Of a stretch of 64,000 nucleotides of DNA, positions 9,003 to 18,706 are shown piece by piece. The notes under the pieces are model-generated. The model was not told where the DNA came from, did not search any database, and saw nothing but the letters and a program-made list of their open reading frames with translations. The position numbers were made by a program, and so were the translations under genes. This DNA is from Pseudanabaena sp. Chao 1811 (lineage in GTDB: Bacteria; Cyanobacteriota; Cyanobacteriia; Pseudanabaenales; Pseudanabaenaceae), in NCBI RefSeq assembly GCF_027942295.1, contig NZ_CP101416.1, positions 186,001 to 250,000 on the forward strand, given 5' to 3'. The number at the start of each line of letters is the position of its first letter. The first letter of the stretch is position 1.

Positions 9003-10091
9003 TCAAGTGGGAATGGGTTTGAGAATAATTTCAAAGCCATGACGAGCAGCAATATCGGCACTAATTTGAAGATACCTGAGAAGTTTCAACCAAAGGACAG
9101 AAGGGAATAAAACAGAAAGGGTTAAATCACAGGTAGCTTTCCAGTCCAAGATGGGAGGAAACGACCATTGATCAATCCAATGAGCCAAAAGATAAGAAAG
9201 CAGAGAGAGGATAAGCCAACGATAAACGCCAAGTTTTGTAGATTGCCCAAAACAATGCAAACCAAAGCGATGTTTGATGGTTTTGAAGAATCCCTCAATC
9301 GCCCAACGCTTACGACCTAACATCACCAGATAAGCGCCAGAATAAGGATGAGAAGAGACCACAAAGCGTAACTCCCGTTTACTATCGGCTCTTTTGAGCC
9401 AGAACCAAGAGATCGTCAAAGGCGTACTTAGCCCTTCCAGTAAAATTAGTTGTCCACGTTTGCCATGGGGATAAAGTTGTTTGACGGTACGTCCATCTTG
9501 AAGTTTACGATTGTTGCGGACACCGACAACGATGCGCCAAGACTTGGCGCGGACAGCATTGAAAAACTTCACCGTACTAAACTCAGTATCAGCAAGGACA
9601 ATCACAGTCTTGCCTTGGGTTAGTTGCTTGGGTACTGTCCCCAATAACTTACAAGCTAAGTCAGAGGGACTGGAGTATCCTTTGCCGCGCCATACTCTAA
9701 AACTCCATGGTACGCGCCACTCTCCATAGACCAGATACAGTACAACCAGATGTAGTCCTCGCTTTCCGTTGAGGATTCTCACCCATGGGTCTGGTTCGTT
9801 TGGGGTGGGATTGCTCAAATGTAAAAACTTGCCGCTTTTTTCTAAGGTGGTCAGGTCTATCAGTATCTTTAATGGCACTCTCTTCGATGGGCGATGCTTG
9901 GCGATTTGCCCCAAAATTGACAGCCTTGTTGCTCGAATTAGTCCTCTTGTTGACCAGTTATAGTGATTGAGAAATCGGCTTAATGCACTCGCTGATTTTA
10001 CCTGTGTATGTTCTGGATAGGGATGCCCTTGCGCTTCCAGAAATAGCCCTAATATTGCATTCAGACTTGCTTTTTGATACACACTTGGCAT
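9003..10091 (-). CDS. DDE transposase, IS4-like
   Basis: 362 residues with a plausible catalytic triad: D in LIDLTTLEKSG, D in IVLADTEFST and E in GRKRWAIEGFFKTIKHRFGL. The last is the R/W-x-I-E-x-F-K signature of IS4-type DDE transposases (PF01609). Length and both ends look complete. ATG 10091 is only 17 bases from the adjacent IS256-family element, so the right end of this IS is probably cut. A weak 11-bp inverted match (8968-8978 against 10091-10101) could be residual ends, but I do not trust it. It lies between the hydantoinase gene and a cluster of other IS pieces. Confidence 0.85.
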   Translation of the reverse strand: MPSVYQKASLNAILGLFLEAQGHPYPEHTQVKSASALSRFLNHYNWSTRGLIRATRLSILGQIAKHRPSKRVPLKILIDLTTLEKSGKFLHLSNPTPNEPDPWVRILNGKRGLHLVVLYLVYGEWRVPWSFRVWRGKGYSSPSDLACKLLGTVPKQLTQGKTVIVLADTEFSTVKFFNAVRAKSWRIVVGVRNNRKLQDGRTVKQLYPHGKRGQLILLEGLSTPLTISWFWLKRADSKRELRFVVSSHPYSGAYLVMLGRKRWAIEGFFKTIKHRFGLHCFGQSTKLGVYRWLILSLLSYLLAHWIDQWSFPPILDWKATCDLTLSVLFPSVLWLKLLRYLQISADIAARHGFEIILKPIPT

Positions 10092-10108
10092 CAGACAAAT
10101 TAGGCTAT

Positions 10109-11435
10109 GAGACTGTCAAGTAAAATGTGTAAAGTCTAGAAGCTAGACGTGGAGACGATCCTCGAAGAGGATGGCAAAGCGATTAAGAGCAGGTTTCCAA
10201 TCACGAATCGGCATCGTCCACTTCTTCGAGATATTCCGCATTGCTAAATAAACGAGCTTGAAAGCAGCATCATCAGAGGGAAAAATCTGTTGGGATTTAA
10301 TCACCTTCCGCAAACTACTGTTCATCGACTCAATCGCATTGGTGGTATAAATCGCCCTGCGAATCTCGGTCGGGAAAGCAAAGAAGGGGATAATGTTTGC
10401 CCAATGACTGCGCCAAGACTTGGAGATTGATGGATATTGCTTGTCCCACTTTTCAGCAAAGAGTTCGAGATTAAACTCAGCCTCCGATTCCGTCGCCGCG
10501 CTATAAATAGCCTTGAGGTCAGCACAAACTTGCTTGCGTTGTTGCCAAGGTACAAAAGCGACCGAGTTTCTGACCATGTGGACAATGCATAACTGCACCT
10601 GAGTTTTAGGAAATACCGTCTCAATCGCATTAGGGAAACCAGTCAAGCCATCGACACATGCAATCAAAATATCTTTGACCCCACGGTTGTGAATTTCGGT
10701 GAGTACTGACAACCAGAATTTCGCACCTTCATTCGGAGAAATCCACATACCCAGTAATTCCTTGTACCCGTCCATATTCACGCCCAAGGCAAAGTACAAG
10801 GATTTGTTAATCACTCTGCCATTGTCTCGGACTTTGATGACTAGACAGTCCAGAAAGACGATTGGATAGACTGCTTCAAGGGGACGGTTTTGCCATTGCT
10901 TCACCTCGTCAATTACTGCATCTGTAACATTGGAAATAAGTGTTGGTGATACTTCAACACCATACATTTCTTGCAACTGGGCTTGAATATCCCTGACACT
11001 CATACCTCGTGCGTAGAGAGCAATGATCTTTTCATCTAGTCCTGACAAGCGACTTTGTCCTTTCTTCACCATCTGCGGTTCAAACTCCCCTTGCCGATCT
11101 CGGGGGACTGCGATTTCGGCTACGCCAAAGTCACCTTGCACTTTTTTCTGGCTATAGCCATTGCGACTGTTGGTTTGTCCTTCTGGTCTTGGTTCATGTT
11201 TTCCGTAGCCCAGATGCATGGATAGTTCTGCTTCCAATGCTCGCTCCACTAACGCGGTTGTCAGTTGTTTCAGAATGCCTCCTTCTCCGAATAGGTCAGG
11301 TGGTGTTTTACATTCTTGCAGCAATTCGTCGAGCAATTCTTTGCGTATATTCATCAGTTTTAGTGTTGGTAATTGTGTGTCTAGATCATCTCTCTGTATA
11401 TATCCCAGACTTTACACACTTCACTTTACACTCTC
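10109..11435 (-). mobile_element. IS256-family element, copy A
   Basis: A 1327-bp unit bounded by 29-bp imperfect terminal inverted repeats (outer ends GAGACTGTCAAG and GAGAGTGTAAAG, inner ends GTGTAAAGTCT). It carries one transposase gene. The flanking octamers TAGGCTAT and CCACTATA do not match, so the expected target duplication is missing. This suggests that rearrangement or deletion followed insertion. It cuts the transposase gene on its right. Confidence 0.92.
10143..11354 (-). CDS. IS256-family (Mutator-type) transposase, copy A
   Basis: 403 residues, the usual length for Transposase_mut (PF00872). Visible marks are the N-terminal helical domain ([16 protein letters not shown]), [11 protein letters not shown], the first catalytic Asp in [12 protein letters not shown], the second in [16 protein letters not shown], the C/H region [16 protein letters not shown] and the Glu in [16 protein letters not shown]. 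It matches the two other copies in the window except for Met instead of Thr near residue 46 (ELSMHLGYG), plus a few silent changes. It appears intact and probably active. Confidence 0.95.
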   Translation of the reverse strand: MNIRKELLDELLQECKTPPDLFGEGGILKQLTTALVERALEAELSMHLGYGKHEPRPEGQTNSRNGYSQKKVQGDFGVAEIAVPRDRQGEFEPQMVKKGQSRLSGLDEKIIALYARGMSVRDIQAQLQEMYGVEVSPTLISNVTDAVIDEVKQWQNRPLEAVYPIVFLDCLVIKVRDNGRVINKSLYFALGVNMDGYKELLGMWISPNEGAKFWLSVLTEIHNRGVKDILIACVDGLTGFPNAIETVFPKTQVQLCIVHMVRNSVAFVPWQQRKQVCADLKAIYSAATESEAEFNLELFAEKWDKQYPSISKSWRSHWANIIPFFAFPTEIRRAIYTTNAIESMNSSLRKVIKSQQIFPSDDAAFKLVYLAMRNISKKWTMPIRDWKPALNRFAILFEDRLHV

Positions 11436-12064
11436 CCACTATAGACTGGCGGAACTCCCCAAACACAGCGATTAGATGCCAAACGCAGCAATAGATCTGC
11501 CTCAATATTCGCTGTTGCTTTGACAAAACTAGCATTCCCATATCCTCGGTCATAGACAGCTAGTGAACGTACGCTTAACTGCTCTGTGACTTGTTTGAGT
11601 TGGAAGGCTGCTTTACTCACAGGAGTCTCGAAACTGCTGATCCGCTCATGTTTTATCGGTAGTGCCCAACTCCCACTTGCTTCGGGAATCCACGCCAAGG
11701 TGCTGTAGCTTTGTCCTACGTCGATACTTTCGTCTTTGCCATGATGGAATCCTCTTTCCTTCAGCGTTTCTGCATCTGGTCGCAACCATACGCTATTATC
11801 TCCTGCTAACAAAGGTTGCTCTTCCGTGGGCAACTCTTGCACCATCAGTTTCATCAACTTTGCTCTGACTGGTCGACTATCCCGCAGTCCCTCATAAATA
11901 CTTGACCATTTTCGCCGAAATAATGGATTCATTGATAGACTCACATACGAGCTAATGCTCGGACTTGTCAGGACGGCATCCATTATTTCAAATACTGCAT
12001 CTTTTCCTGTCCCAAGGTATTCATATATCGACTTGCGAAATTCTTGTAGTTTTTGGAAAATCAT
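11426..12064 (-). pseudogene. Transposase N-terminal half truncated by IS256 copy A
   Basis: From ATG 12064 about 212 codons remain. They include LLAGDNSVWLRPDAET and AVYDRGYGNASF, which look like the first two Asp segments of a DDE transposase of IS4/IS701 type. The reading frame runs into the inverted repeat of the IS256 element, which encodes the last residues and stop (SGRV). The C-terminal half with the catalytic Glu is absent on the far side of copy A, so the remainder was deleted rather than just displaced. Family assignment is tentative. Confidence 0.8.
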
Positions 12065-12147
12065 AGTAGTCAATGTCAATTTGGTTTATTGATCATTGCT
12101 CTTTTGGCAATTTGTGCCTAGCACTTCCTGCCTTTCTTTTCTTCTTT

Positions 12148-12302
12148 TTAGTCTAAAGTCCAGGCTGATAACGATAATTCTGCAAATGATTTCACGCTCG
12201 GACTGGTTAATACTGCATCCATTAAGTCAAATATTGCATCTCGTCCATTCCCTAAAAATCTATATACCTGTTGACGAAAGTTCTGTAATTTATCAATAAT
12301 CA
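12148..12302 (-). pseudogene. N-terminal fragment of a second, related transposase
   Basis: The minus strand from ATG 12302 reads MIIDKLQNFRQQVYRFLG and continues for about 50 codons (RDAIFDLMDAVLTSPSV). This parallels the start of the 11426-12064 gene (MIFQKLQEFRKSIYEYLG, KDAVFEIMDAVLTSPSI). It then runs into a copy of the 5' end of the next IS and stops. Both fragments are preceded by the same leader: CCAGnCTTTAGAC-like ends (seen on this strand as TAGTCTAAA at about 12150 and 12381), then a TTCTT/CTTTTT tract. One related IS therefore abuts or entered another and erased most of it. Confidence 0.7.
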
Positions 12303-12401
12303 TGGCTGTAGATGTCCTTTTTCTTTTTCATCTACTTTAGGCAGTTTGTATCTCTTTTACTCTGCCTTTCTTACCTTTTTTAGTCTAAACTCCAGTCTTT
12401 G

Positions 12402-15400
12402 TTAGATTCTCACCAATTCTGAGCCATTGATGGACTTGCGAACGTGAATTTGGGTGGGTAATCGCTCGGCTAGGGATTGGATGTGGGTAATCACACCGAT
12501 TAAGCGATCCTGTTGGCGCAAGGACTCGAGGATTTGGGTGACGCTTTCGAGGGTTTCACTGTCGAGCGTGCCGAAACCTTCATCAAGAAAGAGACTACCC
12601 AGTTCGATCCCCATTGATAATTTTTCTGATAGCGCCAGTGCCATTGACAGGGAAGCTGCAAAGGTTTCACCACCTGACAGGGTGCGTACGCGGCGCTTTT
12701 CGCCACCATTCCAATTGTCTGCTACCCAATAGTCACCACTTTCTATTTGGAGGATATAGCGATCTTCTGAAAGTTGTTGTAAGAGAACTGAGGCACGATG
12801 AGCGAGTTCCTGTTGCAGACTATCGAGAATATATTCCTGAAAGCGATTGGATTGCAAGTCTTGAGCGAGGGTGTGATAGGTTTGCTCTTGTGCTTGAAGA
12901 GCTAGTTTACGTCCTTCAAGTTCCTGCGATTCTTGGCGTTTTTGGTAGGCTTGCTCTAGCCATGCTTTGAGGTCGGCGCGATTTTCACTGGCTAGCTGTA
13001 AGGATTCTGCGGCTTGTTGAGATTCCTCACGCAATTTTGCGATCGCCTGTTCATCAGTAGTTCGCTCAGCGATCGCTTCCGCAAACATTTGTAAGCGCGT
13101 CGTTAAATCCTGCTCTTGACGCTGATAGTTCTCGATTTGTTGTTGCCATGCGTCCATTTGCGATCGCGACGTTTGTGCGGCGAGAAACTCTAGTTCAGTG
13201 AAGTTAATGGAATTGAGTTCCTGTTGCCAATTAGATTCCTGTTGAGATTGCTCAGCAATGGCAAGATCGTGATTTTCTTGAGCCTTATTTGCTGATTCCT
13301 CCCGCTTAGCAAAGGTTTCACGGGCTTGTTGATATCTGGTTTCAATGGTTTTGAGGCGATCGCTAAGTTCCTGCTTTGCTTGCAAAATACTTTGGCGCAA
13401 GGATTCATAACTCTTGCCATTGGTAATTTCTAGCAACCGTTGCGAAATTTCATGTAATTGCGATTCTCTGAGGACTTTTTCCTGTGATGATTTATCAAAT
13501 TCTGTTTGGGCTAATTGCAGACTTTCTTGACTGGTTTTAAGTTTATTTTCGGCGTTTTGAGCAGCGATCGCAATTTCCTTTTGTTCGGCAATGAGCTTGA
13601 GATAAGCTGATTCTTGCGCTTCGAGCGTTTGGCGATCGCGAAGAATATCGACCGCTTGCCAAGCAGACTTGAGAACTTGATCGATTTGTTTTTTCAATTT
13701 TGAAAGTTGTGATTCTAAATCCTCAATTTCCTGAGCTTGACTTTGCAATTGTTGCTGTGAAGCTTCGAGACTAGCCTCGATTTTTGCTTTATCTTGTAAT
13801 AACTTCGCTAACTGACGCTCAGTGACATCCTTCTGTTTTATCAATCCTGTCGTATCAATTAATGCTAATTCAGGAAGTTCGGGCAATCCCTCTAAACTAT
13901 AGAGATGATTACAAACGGGGCAATGATCGCCATCATGTAACTCAGCCCGTAAAGCGTTAGCGTGACTAGTTTGCAGGGCTTGTAAATTAGAAGCTTCTGC
14001 TTCCCTGAGAGCATTATTCGTAGTTTGGGAATCACTTTCAGCCTTAGCGATCGCCTGTTGTGTCTTTTCGAGTTGCTGCGTGAATTTCTGGATCTCTGTT
14101 TGGAACTGGGTTGATTTTTGCTGTTGCTTAGTGAGATTTTCTTGTAGAATTTGCCATTGTGTAAGCGGTTCAGCAATTTGACGCAATTGTTCGAGCCTAG
14201 TGGGATCGTATTGCGAATTTTTAAGAGCAGTTTCAAAGCTTTGCAGATTTTGGTTAATAGTTTGTAAATCTGATTCTGCTTGAGTTACAGCCTTATTTGC
14301 CTTTTGGAGAACCTGCGATCGCTCTTGCAAATTCTGCTCTGCCCGTTTTAACTCAGATTCCGATTGTTGTTGCTGTGTATGGAGAGATTCTGCTCGAGCA
14401 AGATTGCGCTCTTGCGACTCGATCTGACTTTGGGCGACGATCTGCTCTGAGCGAGATTGTTCATAAGCTTGTTGCTGCTGATCGAGATCTAGCCTCGAAA
14501 TTTCTAGCTGTTTCTTAGCGCTTGCAAGATCAGCGATCGCAGTTTCTACTCGCTTACGCGCAGTCTGGAGAACTGTCCAAGTTCCCATAATCGAATTTGC
14601 TAACTGAGCATTTCGTAATTGATTTTCTAAAACTTGGATTTGCGATGCGTCCTGTTGCAATTGTGCTAATTTTAGAGAAAGCTGCTGGTATTGCTGGATT
14701 TGAGCAAAGAGTCTTTCTTCCACTTCCAAAAGTTTCTGACTTTGCTTTGCTTGCAGATCCAACTCAGGAATTAAAATTTCTAGATTCGCTAACTCTAGTT
14801 GTTGGGCTTCCACTTCCGCTTGCGTTGGCGCTTGCATTCCTTCAAGGACTTTATCTAAGCCTTCACGCTCAGCTTTAAAACGACTAGTGCGATCGCTTGC
14901 CTCTTTCCGCATTTGCTCAAAAATTTGAAATCCTGCCAACTGTCGCAAAATCTCGCGCCGCTTACCCGCCTCACCTTTGAGGAATTCATCAAACTGTCCC
15001 TGCGGCAAAATGATCACACGGGTAAAAGTCTCAAAGTCCATCCCGATGATGTCTTCTACCTTTTGGACGCGATCGCATCTTTCCCATTCCCCATCAATTA
15101 ACTGATCAAATAGGAATTTCTTCTCGTCGGTTTTGCCGCGATTACGCCAAGTTCGCAATACCCGATATTCCGTTTGGCGCATCTCAAACCGAAATTCTAC
15201 TTTTAGCTGGCTCGCGCCTTGGCTAACTAATTCTTTAGAGGAATTGGGCTTATTCGCCACCTTGTCATAAAGGGCAAAGGTAATCGCATCCAATAGCGAA
15301 GTTTTTCCTGCCCCCGTTGCACCCGTAATCGCAAACAAATCAAGGCTCGTAAAATCTAACACTTGACGAGTGCGGAAACTGGTAAATCCTTCAACAATTA

Positions 15401-15416
15401 ATTCAAGAGGACGCAT
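12402..15416 (-). CDS. sbcC: Nuclease SbcCD subunit C (SMC-like ATPase)
   Basis: 1004 residues. Walker A GATGAGKT is at about 32-39, and a long coiled coil carries the zinc-hook CPVC near the middle. The ABC signature TLSGGETFAASLSMALALS and Walker B LFLDEGFGTLDSETLE are near the C-terminus, which is the standard Rad50/SbcC layout. SbcC pairs with SbcD to cut hairpins and DNA ends during repair and replication of palindromes. ATG 15416 is preferred over TTG 15419. sbcD lies immediately upstream on the same strand with a 52-bp gap, so they probably form an operon. A hairpin-cleaving nuclease is notable in a genome this rich in near-perfect palindromes, though any link is inference. Confidence 0.95.
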   Translation of the reverse strand: MRPLELIVEGFTSFRTRQVLDFTSLDLFAITGATGAGKTSLLDAITFALYDKVANKPNSSKELVSQGASQLKVEFRFEMRQTEYRVLRTWRNRGKTDEKKFLFDQLIDGEWERCDRVQKVEDIIGMDFETFTRVIILPQGQFDEFLKGEAGKRREILRQLAGFQIFEQMRKEASDRTSRFKAEREGLDKVLEGMQAPTQAEVEAQQLELANLEILIPELDLQAKQSQKLLEVEERLFAQIQQYQQLSLKLAQLQQDASQIQVLENQLRNAQLANSIMGTWTVLQTARKRVETAIADLASAKKQLEISRLDLDQQQQAYEQSRSEQIVAQSQIESQERNLARAESLHTQQQQSESELKRAEQNLQERSQVLQKANKAVTQAESDLQTINQNLQSFETALKNSQYDPTRLEQLRQIAEPLTQWQILQENLTKQQQKSTQFQTEIQKFTQQLEKTQQAIAKAESDSQTTNNALREAEASNLQALQTSHANALRAELHDGDHCPVCNHLYSLEGLPELPELALIDTTGLIKQKDVTERQLAKLLQDKAKIEASLEASQQQLQSQAQEIEDLESQLSKLKKQIDQVLKSAWQAVDILRDRQTLEAQESAYLKLIAEQKEIAIAAQNAENKLKTSQESLQLAQTEFDKSSQEKVLRESQLHEISQRLLEITNGKSYESLRQSILQAKQELSDRLKTIETRYQQARETFAKREESANKAQENHDLAIAEQSQQESNWQQELNSINFTELEFLAAQTSRSQMDAWQQQIENYQRQEQDLTTRLQMFAEAIAERTTDEQAIAKLREESQQAAESLQLASENRADLKAWLEQAYQKRQESQELEGRKLALQAQEQTYHTLAQDLQSNRFQEYILDSLQQELAHRASVLLQQLSEDRYILQIESGDYWVADNWNGGEKRRVRTLSGGETFAASLSMALALSEKLSMGIELGSLFLDEGFGTLDSETLESVTQILESLRQQDRLIGVITHIQSLAERLPTQIHVRKSINGSELVRI

Positions 15417-15468
15417 CAAAAAACTCCATGTAGAATAGCAATAATCAATTAGTCATTAGTTTTGTTTT

Positions 15469-16635
15469 TTAAGCGGGTATTTCACTAAATTCCATATACA
15501 ACTCTTTGAAAGCAGTAATTACTTCAGGAGATAAGTTTTTTTCCCGATCGCTATAAAACTTTTGAAACTCAGCGATCGGATCGAAGCGATCGTAATCCTT
15601 TGGTTCAGGAACCTGTGCCGATTCATTTACGATTAACTTCGGCTCGACTATCACCGCTTGTGGACAAACTTTTCGCACCCGATCCGCAAGTCCGATGGGC
15701 GGTGTATTCACAGCGATCGCAAATTTCAAATAGCCTTCATAATCACGATGGGCTTCTAGATGCTCATCCAGTTGATCCAGATGACATTCCACGCGCTTGA
15801 GGGGCTTATGGCAAGTAAGCGGCTGAAATTGCACTTTCGCAGGTCTACCAGTTTCCACTTCAATTAAGTTAAATCCTTTCTCTTCGCCCACTTCCCCAAA
15901 ATCCACTTGAATTAGAGAACCAGCATAATAGGTCGGCGCCGCATTGGGAATTTGCTGTGGTCGATGGATATGCCCTAAGCCCACATATTGACATTCCGAG
16001 GGAATTGATTGTCCCGAAAGACTATACACAGCACCACTATAAAAAGCTGCCTCAGAACCCGTAAACTTTGCTCCATTAACGGTCATATGCGCCAGCATCA
16101 CATTTACTGCATCAGTTTTAAAGGCATTAGCAAGATTCTGGAGAACATAGGTAACCGTAGTTTTATAATCATTTCGCTGTTCCAAAGCATCCTTATTCCA
16201 AACATCCTCAGCAGCTAATAATTTCCGTTCCGAGGCGAAGGGCATCGCACCAATGCAAAGTTTACCACTTGCAGTTTCTAGATTGACCACCCCACCCTCC
16301 TCAGCAATTCTAGGACGACCCAAAGCTCTCACCCCTGCTAGCGATAGCAAATCGGCGAGGCTATCAATGCGATTTGCTGAGTCATGATTTCCTGCGATCG
16401 CTACGGAAGGAATGCTTAACTGATTGAGCTTATAGAAAAAATCATAGGCAACGCGCTCGGCTTCAGTTGTAGGATTTGGCACGTCGAAAATATCACCTGA
16501 CACTAAAACGGCATCCACTTCATATTCTTTTGCATATTTGAGGATTTCGTCTAGGGCTAAGGCAATTTCAGGCGTGCGATCAACTCCTTTTAACTTTCTT
16601 CCCAAATGCCAATCTGAAGTATGTATTAAACGCAT
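15469..16635 (-). CDS. sbcD: Nuclease SbcCD subunit D (Mre11-type phosphoesterase)
   Basis: 388 residues. The calcineurin-like metal-binding motifs are all visible in order: SDWHLGRKL, VSGDIFDVPNP, AGNHDSANRI, MLAHMTVNGAKF and GLGHIHRPQQI. This is the Mn-dependent 3'-5' exonuclease and endonuclease partner of SbcC. The start ATG 16635 is well placed, with the family's MRLIHTSDWHLG opening. It is the first gene of the sbcD-sbcC pair. Confidence 0.96.
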   Translation of the reverse strand: MRLIHTSDWHLGRKLKGVDRTPEIALALDEILKYAKEYEVDAVLVSGDIFDVPNPTTEAERVAYDFFYKLNQLSIPSVAIAGNHDSANRIDSLADLLSLAGVRALGRPRIAEEGGVVNLETASGKLCIGAMPFASERKLLAAEDVWNKDALEQRNDYKTTVTYVLQNLANAFKTDAVNVMLAHMTVNGAKFTGSEAAFYSGAVYSLSGQSIPSECQYVGLGHIHRPQQIPNAAPTYYAGSLIQVDFGEVGEEKGFNLIEVETGRPAKVQFQPLTCHKPLKRVECHLDQLDEHLEAHRDYEGYLKFAIAVNTPPIGLADRVRKVCPQAVIVEPKLIVNESAQVPEPKDYDRFDPIAEFQKFYSDREKNLSPEVITAFKELYMEFSEIPA

Positions 16636-16989
16636 AATCGAGGTTTACCGATGAGAGCAAGCTAGGTAGATCAGAAATAGCACGAATACCAAAATTATGC
16701 CACTTAGTAGTTATTTATAGCAATTCTTTATCATTAGTAGATTTGAGGATTTATAAAAGAGATCGCACAAATAGAAGCTTTTTAGTAACGATTGAGGATA
16801 AATACTTTACATAAATTACAAGTTTGGTATAAGCTAATTGCAAATTATATTCAATTAGCTATGATGCTACGTGAGTTATAAAAAGTCATGCTTTTGACTA
16901 AATGGCGCTTACATAGTTTAATCAAATAATTGATAATGATAATCGTTATCAAATTCAGGATCATATAAATTTAGGTGAGGAACTACGCT
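16636..16989. other. AT-rich intergenic region with divergent promoters
   Basis: 354 bp between divergent sbcD and the porin gene. Apart from the Fur-type palindrome at 16932-16950 and a Shine-Dalgarno stretch at 16973-16981, I see no gene or RNA here. Confidence 0.6.
16932..16950 (+). promoter_or_regulatory. Fur box
   Basis: GATAATGATAATCGTTATC matches the classic 19-bp Fur consensus (GATAATGATAATCATTATC) at 18 of 19 positions. It lies 39 bases before the porin start codon, so Fur with bound iron would be expected to block transcription of the porin. Confidence 0.85.
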
Positions 16990-18621
16990 GTGGCTAAGGT
17001 TTGGTCTCAACAAGTACAAATATCTCTGGTTGGCGCGATCGCTATTTCCGCGATCGGTATGAGTGCGCGTGCATCTGCTCAATCGCAACAGTTGAACTCA
17101 GTCGCAACTCAAGATGTAATCGGGCAAAATGTCACATCGGTCTCTCAACTTAGCGATGTCCGCCCCACCGATTGGGCTTTTACCGCTTTGCAATCCCTAG
17201 TGGAGCGCTATGGCTGCATCGCAGGATATCCCGATCGCACATTTCGCGGGAAACAAGCGACCAGCCGTTATGAATTTGCCGCAGGTTTGAATGCTTGTTT
17301 AGACAAAATTAATGAAATTATTTCCGCAGGGTTAGCTGACAAAGTTAGCAAAGAAGACCTAGCCACATTGCGAAAACTACAAGAGGAATTTGCCGCAGAG
17401 TTGGCAACCTTGCGCGGGCGTGTCGATGCCCTAGATGCTAAAGTTGCTAAACTTGAAGCACAGCAATTCTCCACTACAACTAAACTTGATGGTCAGGCGA
17501 TCGTTTCAGTTACAGCAAGCGGCTCTGGAACAGATAACCTATTAACGGCAAATGGAACTTTAACGGGGAATTCGGGTAAAGCGAATACAACTGTAATTAA
17601 TCGTGTGCGCTTGAATTTGAATACCAGCTTTACAGGCGAAGATTTGTTGCTCACCCGCTTAGAAGCAGGTAATGGTGGTGCGAGTATTGCAAATTCCCTT
17701 GATGCGGCTGGTGATATTTTTCGAGGTTTTTCAGGATTTAAGAATAGCTCCGTTGCCGACTACAGTGAGGTTGGCAATAATTTTGTACTAGGACGTTTGC
17801 GCTATGATTTTCCCATTGGCAAGGATATTAGAGCATCTGTAGGGCCAATCATTGCTTTAAATGATCATCTTGATAAAAATAGTTTTGCTAATGATGAATC
17901 CGTTGATTTTTCAACCCGTTTATTCATCAACAACCCGCTAATTTTGCCTGTAAACGATGGGGCTGGTGCGGCGATCGCATGGAATATCAACGGTGGTGCT
18001 TTTAGCTTGAGAGCAGGATATGTGGCGGCGAATGCTAGTAGTCCAACTGTGAATGCTGGCGCTCCTAATGGAACAATTAACCAAGGCTTATTGGGAGACT
18101 CCTACCAAGGTACGTTTGAGTTAGAGTTTGCACCCAAAAATGGCGAGGATGAAAAGCCTTTTGCGGTACGGTTGCAATATACCCGCGCATCGGTCAATAA
18201 TCTCGATTACAACACTGGTGGCGTGAACCTAGAGTGGGCATTTAATAAAGCGATCGCTATTTTTGGTCGCTACGGATTTGGCAATATCAGCAATCGTGGT
18301 ACAGCGATCGCCACAGCACTACCGACCTATATCAACGCTGGGGCATCGGGTGATTCGCTCAGTCCGCAAACATGGTCGGCTGGGTTTGCTTTTCCTGATT
18401 TATTTAAAGAAGGAGCAATGGCTGCGATCGCCGTGGGTCAGCCTTTAATTGAGAGTACAGTTGGCAATGCCACACAGACCAATGTGGAGTTGTTCTATCG
18501 CTTTCCAGTCTCCACCAATATCAGCATTACTCCTGATTTGCAGTTCATCTTTAATCCCAATAACAACAGTGGCAATAGCACCATCACCGTCGGTACATTG
18601 AGAACTGTATTTACCTTCTAA
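16990..18621 (+). CDS. SLH-domain outer-membrane porin, probable iron-uptake porin
   Basis: 543 residues from GTG 16990, chosen because AGGTGAGGA lies eight bases upstream; GTG 16975 in the same frame has no such site. Order: signal peptide (LVGAIAISAIGMSARASAQ), SLH domain (DVRPTDWAFTALQSLVERYG, then GYPDRTFRGKQATSRYEFAA), a short coiled coil (LRGRVDALDAKVAKLEAQQ) and an OprB-type beta barrel ending in aromatic F (RTVFTF). The SLH domain anchors such porins to peptidoglycan. Members of this cyanobacterial family transport inorganic iron. The Fur box just upstream fits iron-repressed expression, which makes iron uptake the best call. A hairpin terminator follows. Confidence 0.88.
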   Translation: MAKVWSQQVQISLVGAIAISAIGMSARASAQSQQLNSVATQDVIGQNVTSVSQLSDVRPTDWAFTALQSLVERYGCIAGYPDRTFRGKQATSRYEFAAGLNACLDKINEIISAGLADKVSKEDLATLRKLQEEFAAELATLRGRVDALDAKVAKLEAQQFSTTTKLDGQAIVSVTASGSGTDNLLTANGTLTGNSGKANTTVINRVRLNLNTSFTGEDLLLTRLEAGNGGASIANSLDAAGDIFRGFSGFKNSSVADYSEVGNNFVLGRLRYDFPIGKDIRASVGPIIALNDHLDKNSFANDESVDFSTRLFINNPLILPVNDGAGAAIAWNINGGAFSLRAGYVAANASSPTVNAGAPNGTINQGLLGDSYQGTFELEFAPKNGEDEKPFAVRLQYTRASVNNLDYNTGGVNLEWAFNKAIAIFGRYGFGNISNRGTAIATALPTYINAGASGDSLSPQTWSAGFAFPDLFKEGAMAAIAVGQPLIESTVGNATQTNVELFYRFPVSTNISITPDLQFIFNPNNNSGNSTITVGTLRTVFTF

Positions 18622-18637
18622 AAACGAATTACCGTGC

Positions 18638-18686
18638 AAAAAAGGCAACATGAAAAATTACTTTGTGATTCTTCATGTTGCTTTTT
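18638..18686. terminator. Rho-independent terminator after the porin
   Basis: A stem formed by AAAAAGGCAACATGAA and TTCATGTTGCTTTTT, followed by T-rich sequence, 17 bases after the porin stop. It also faces the convergent gene ending at 18707. Confidence 0.7.
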
Positions 18687-18706
18687 GTTGAAGAACCCTT
18701 CTGAAT

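Noticed and set aside
8968-10101. Terminal inverted repeats of the IS4-like element at 9003-10091
   Set aside because: Only 9 of 11 bases match and the right one overlaps the start codon; this could be chance.
12454-14878. Several plus-strand frames opposite sbcC
   Set aside because: They lie inside the well-supported sbcC gene and encode no recognisable motif.
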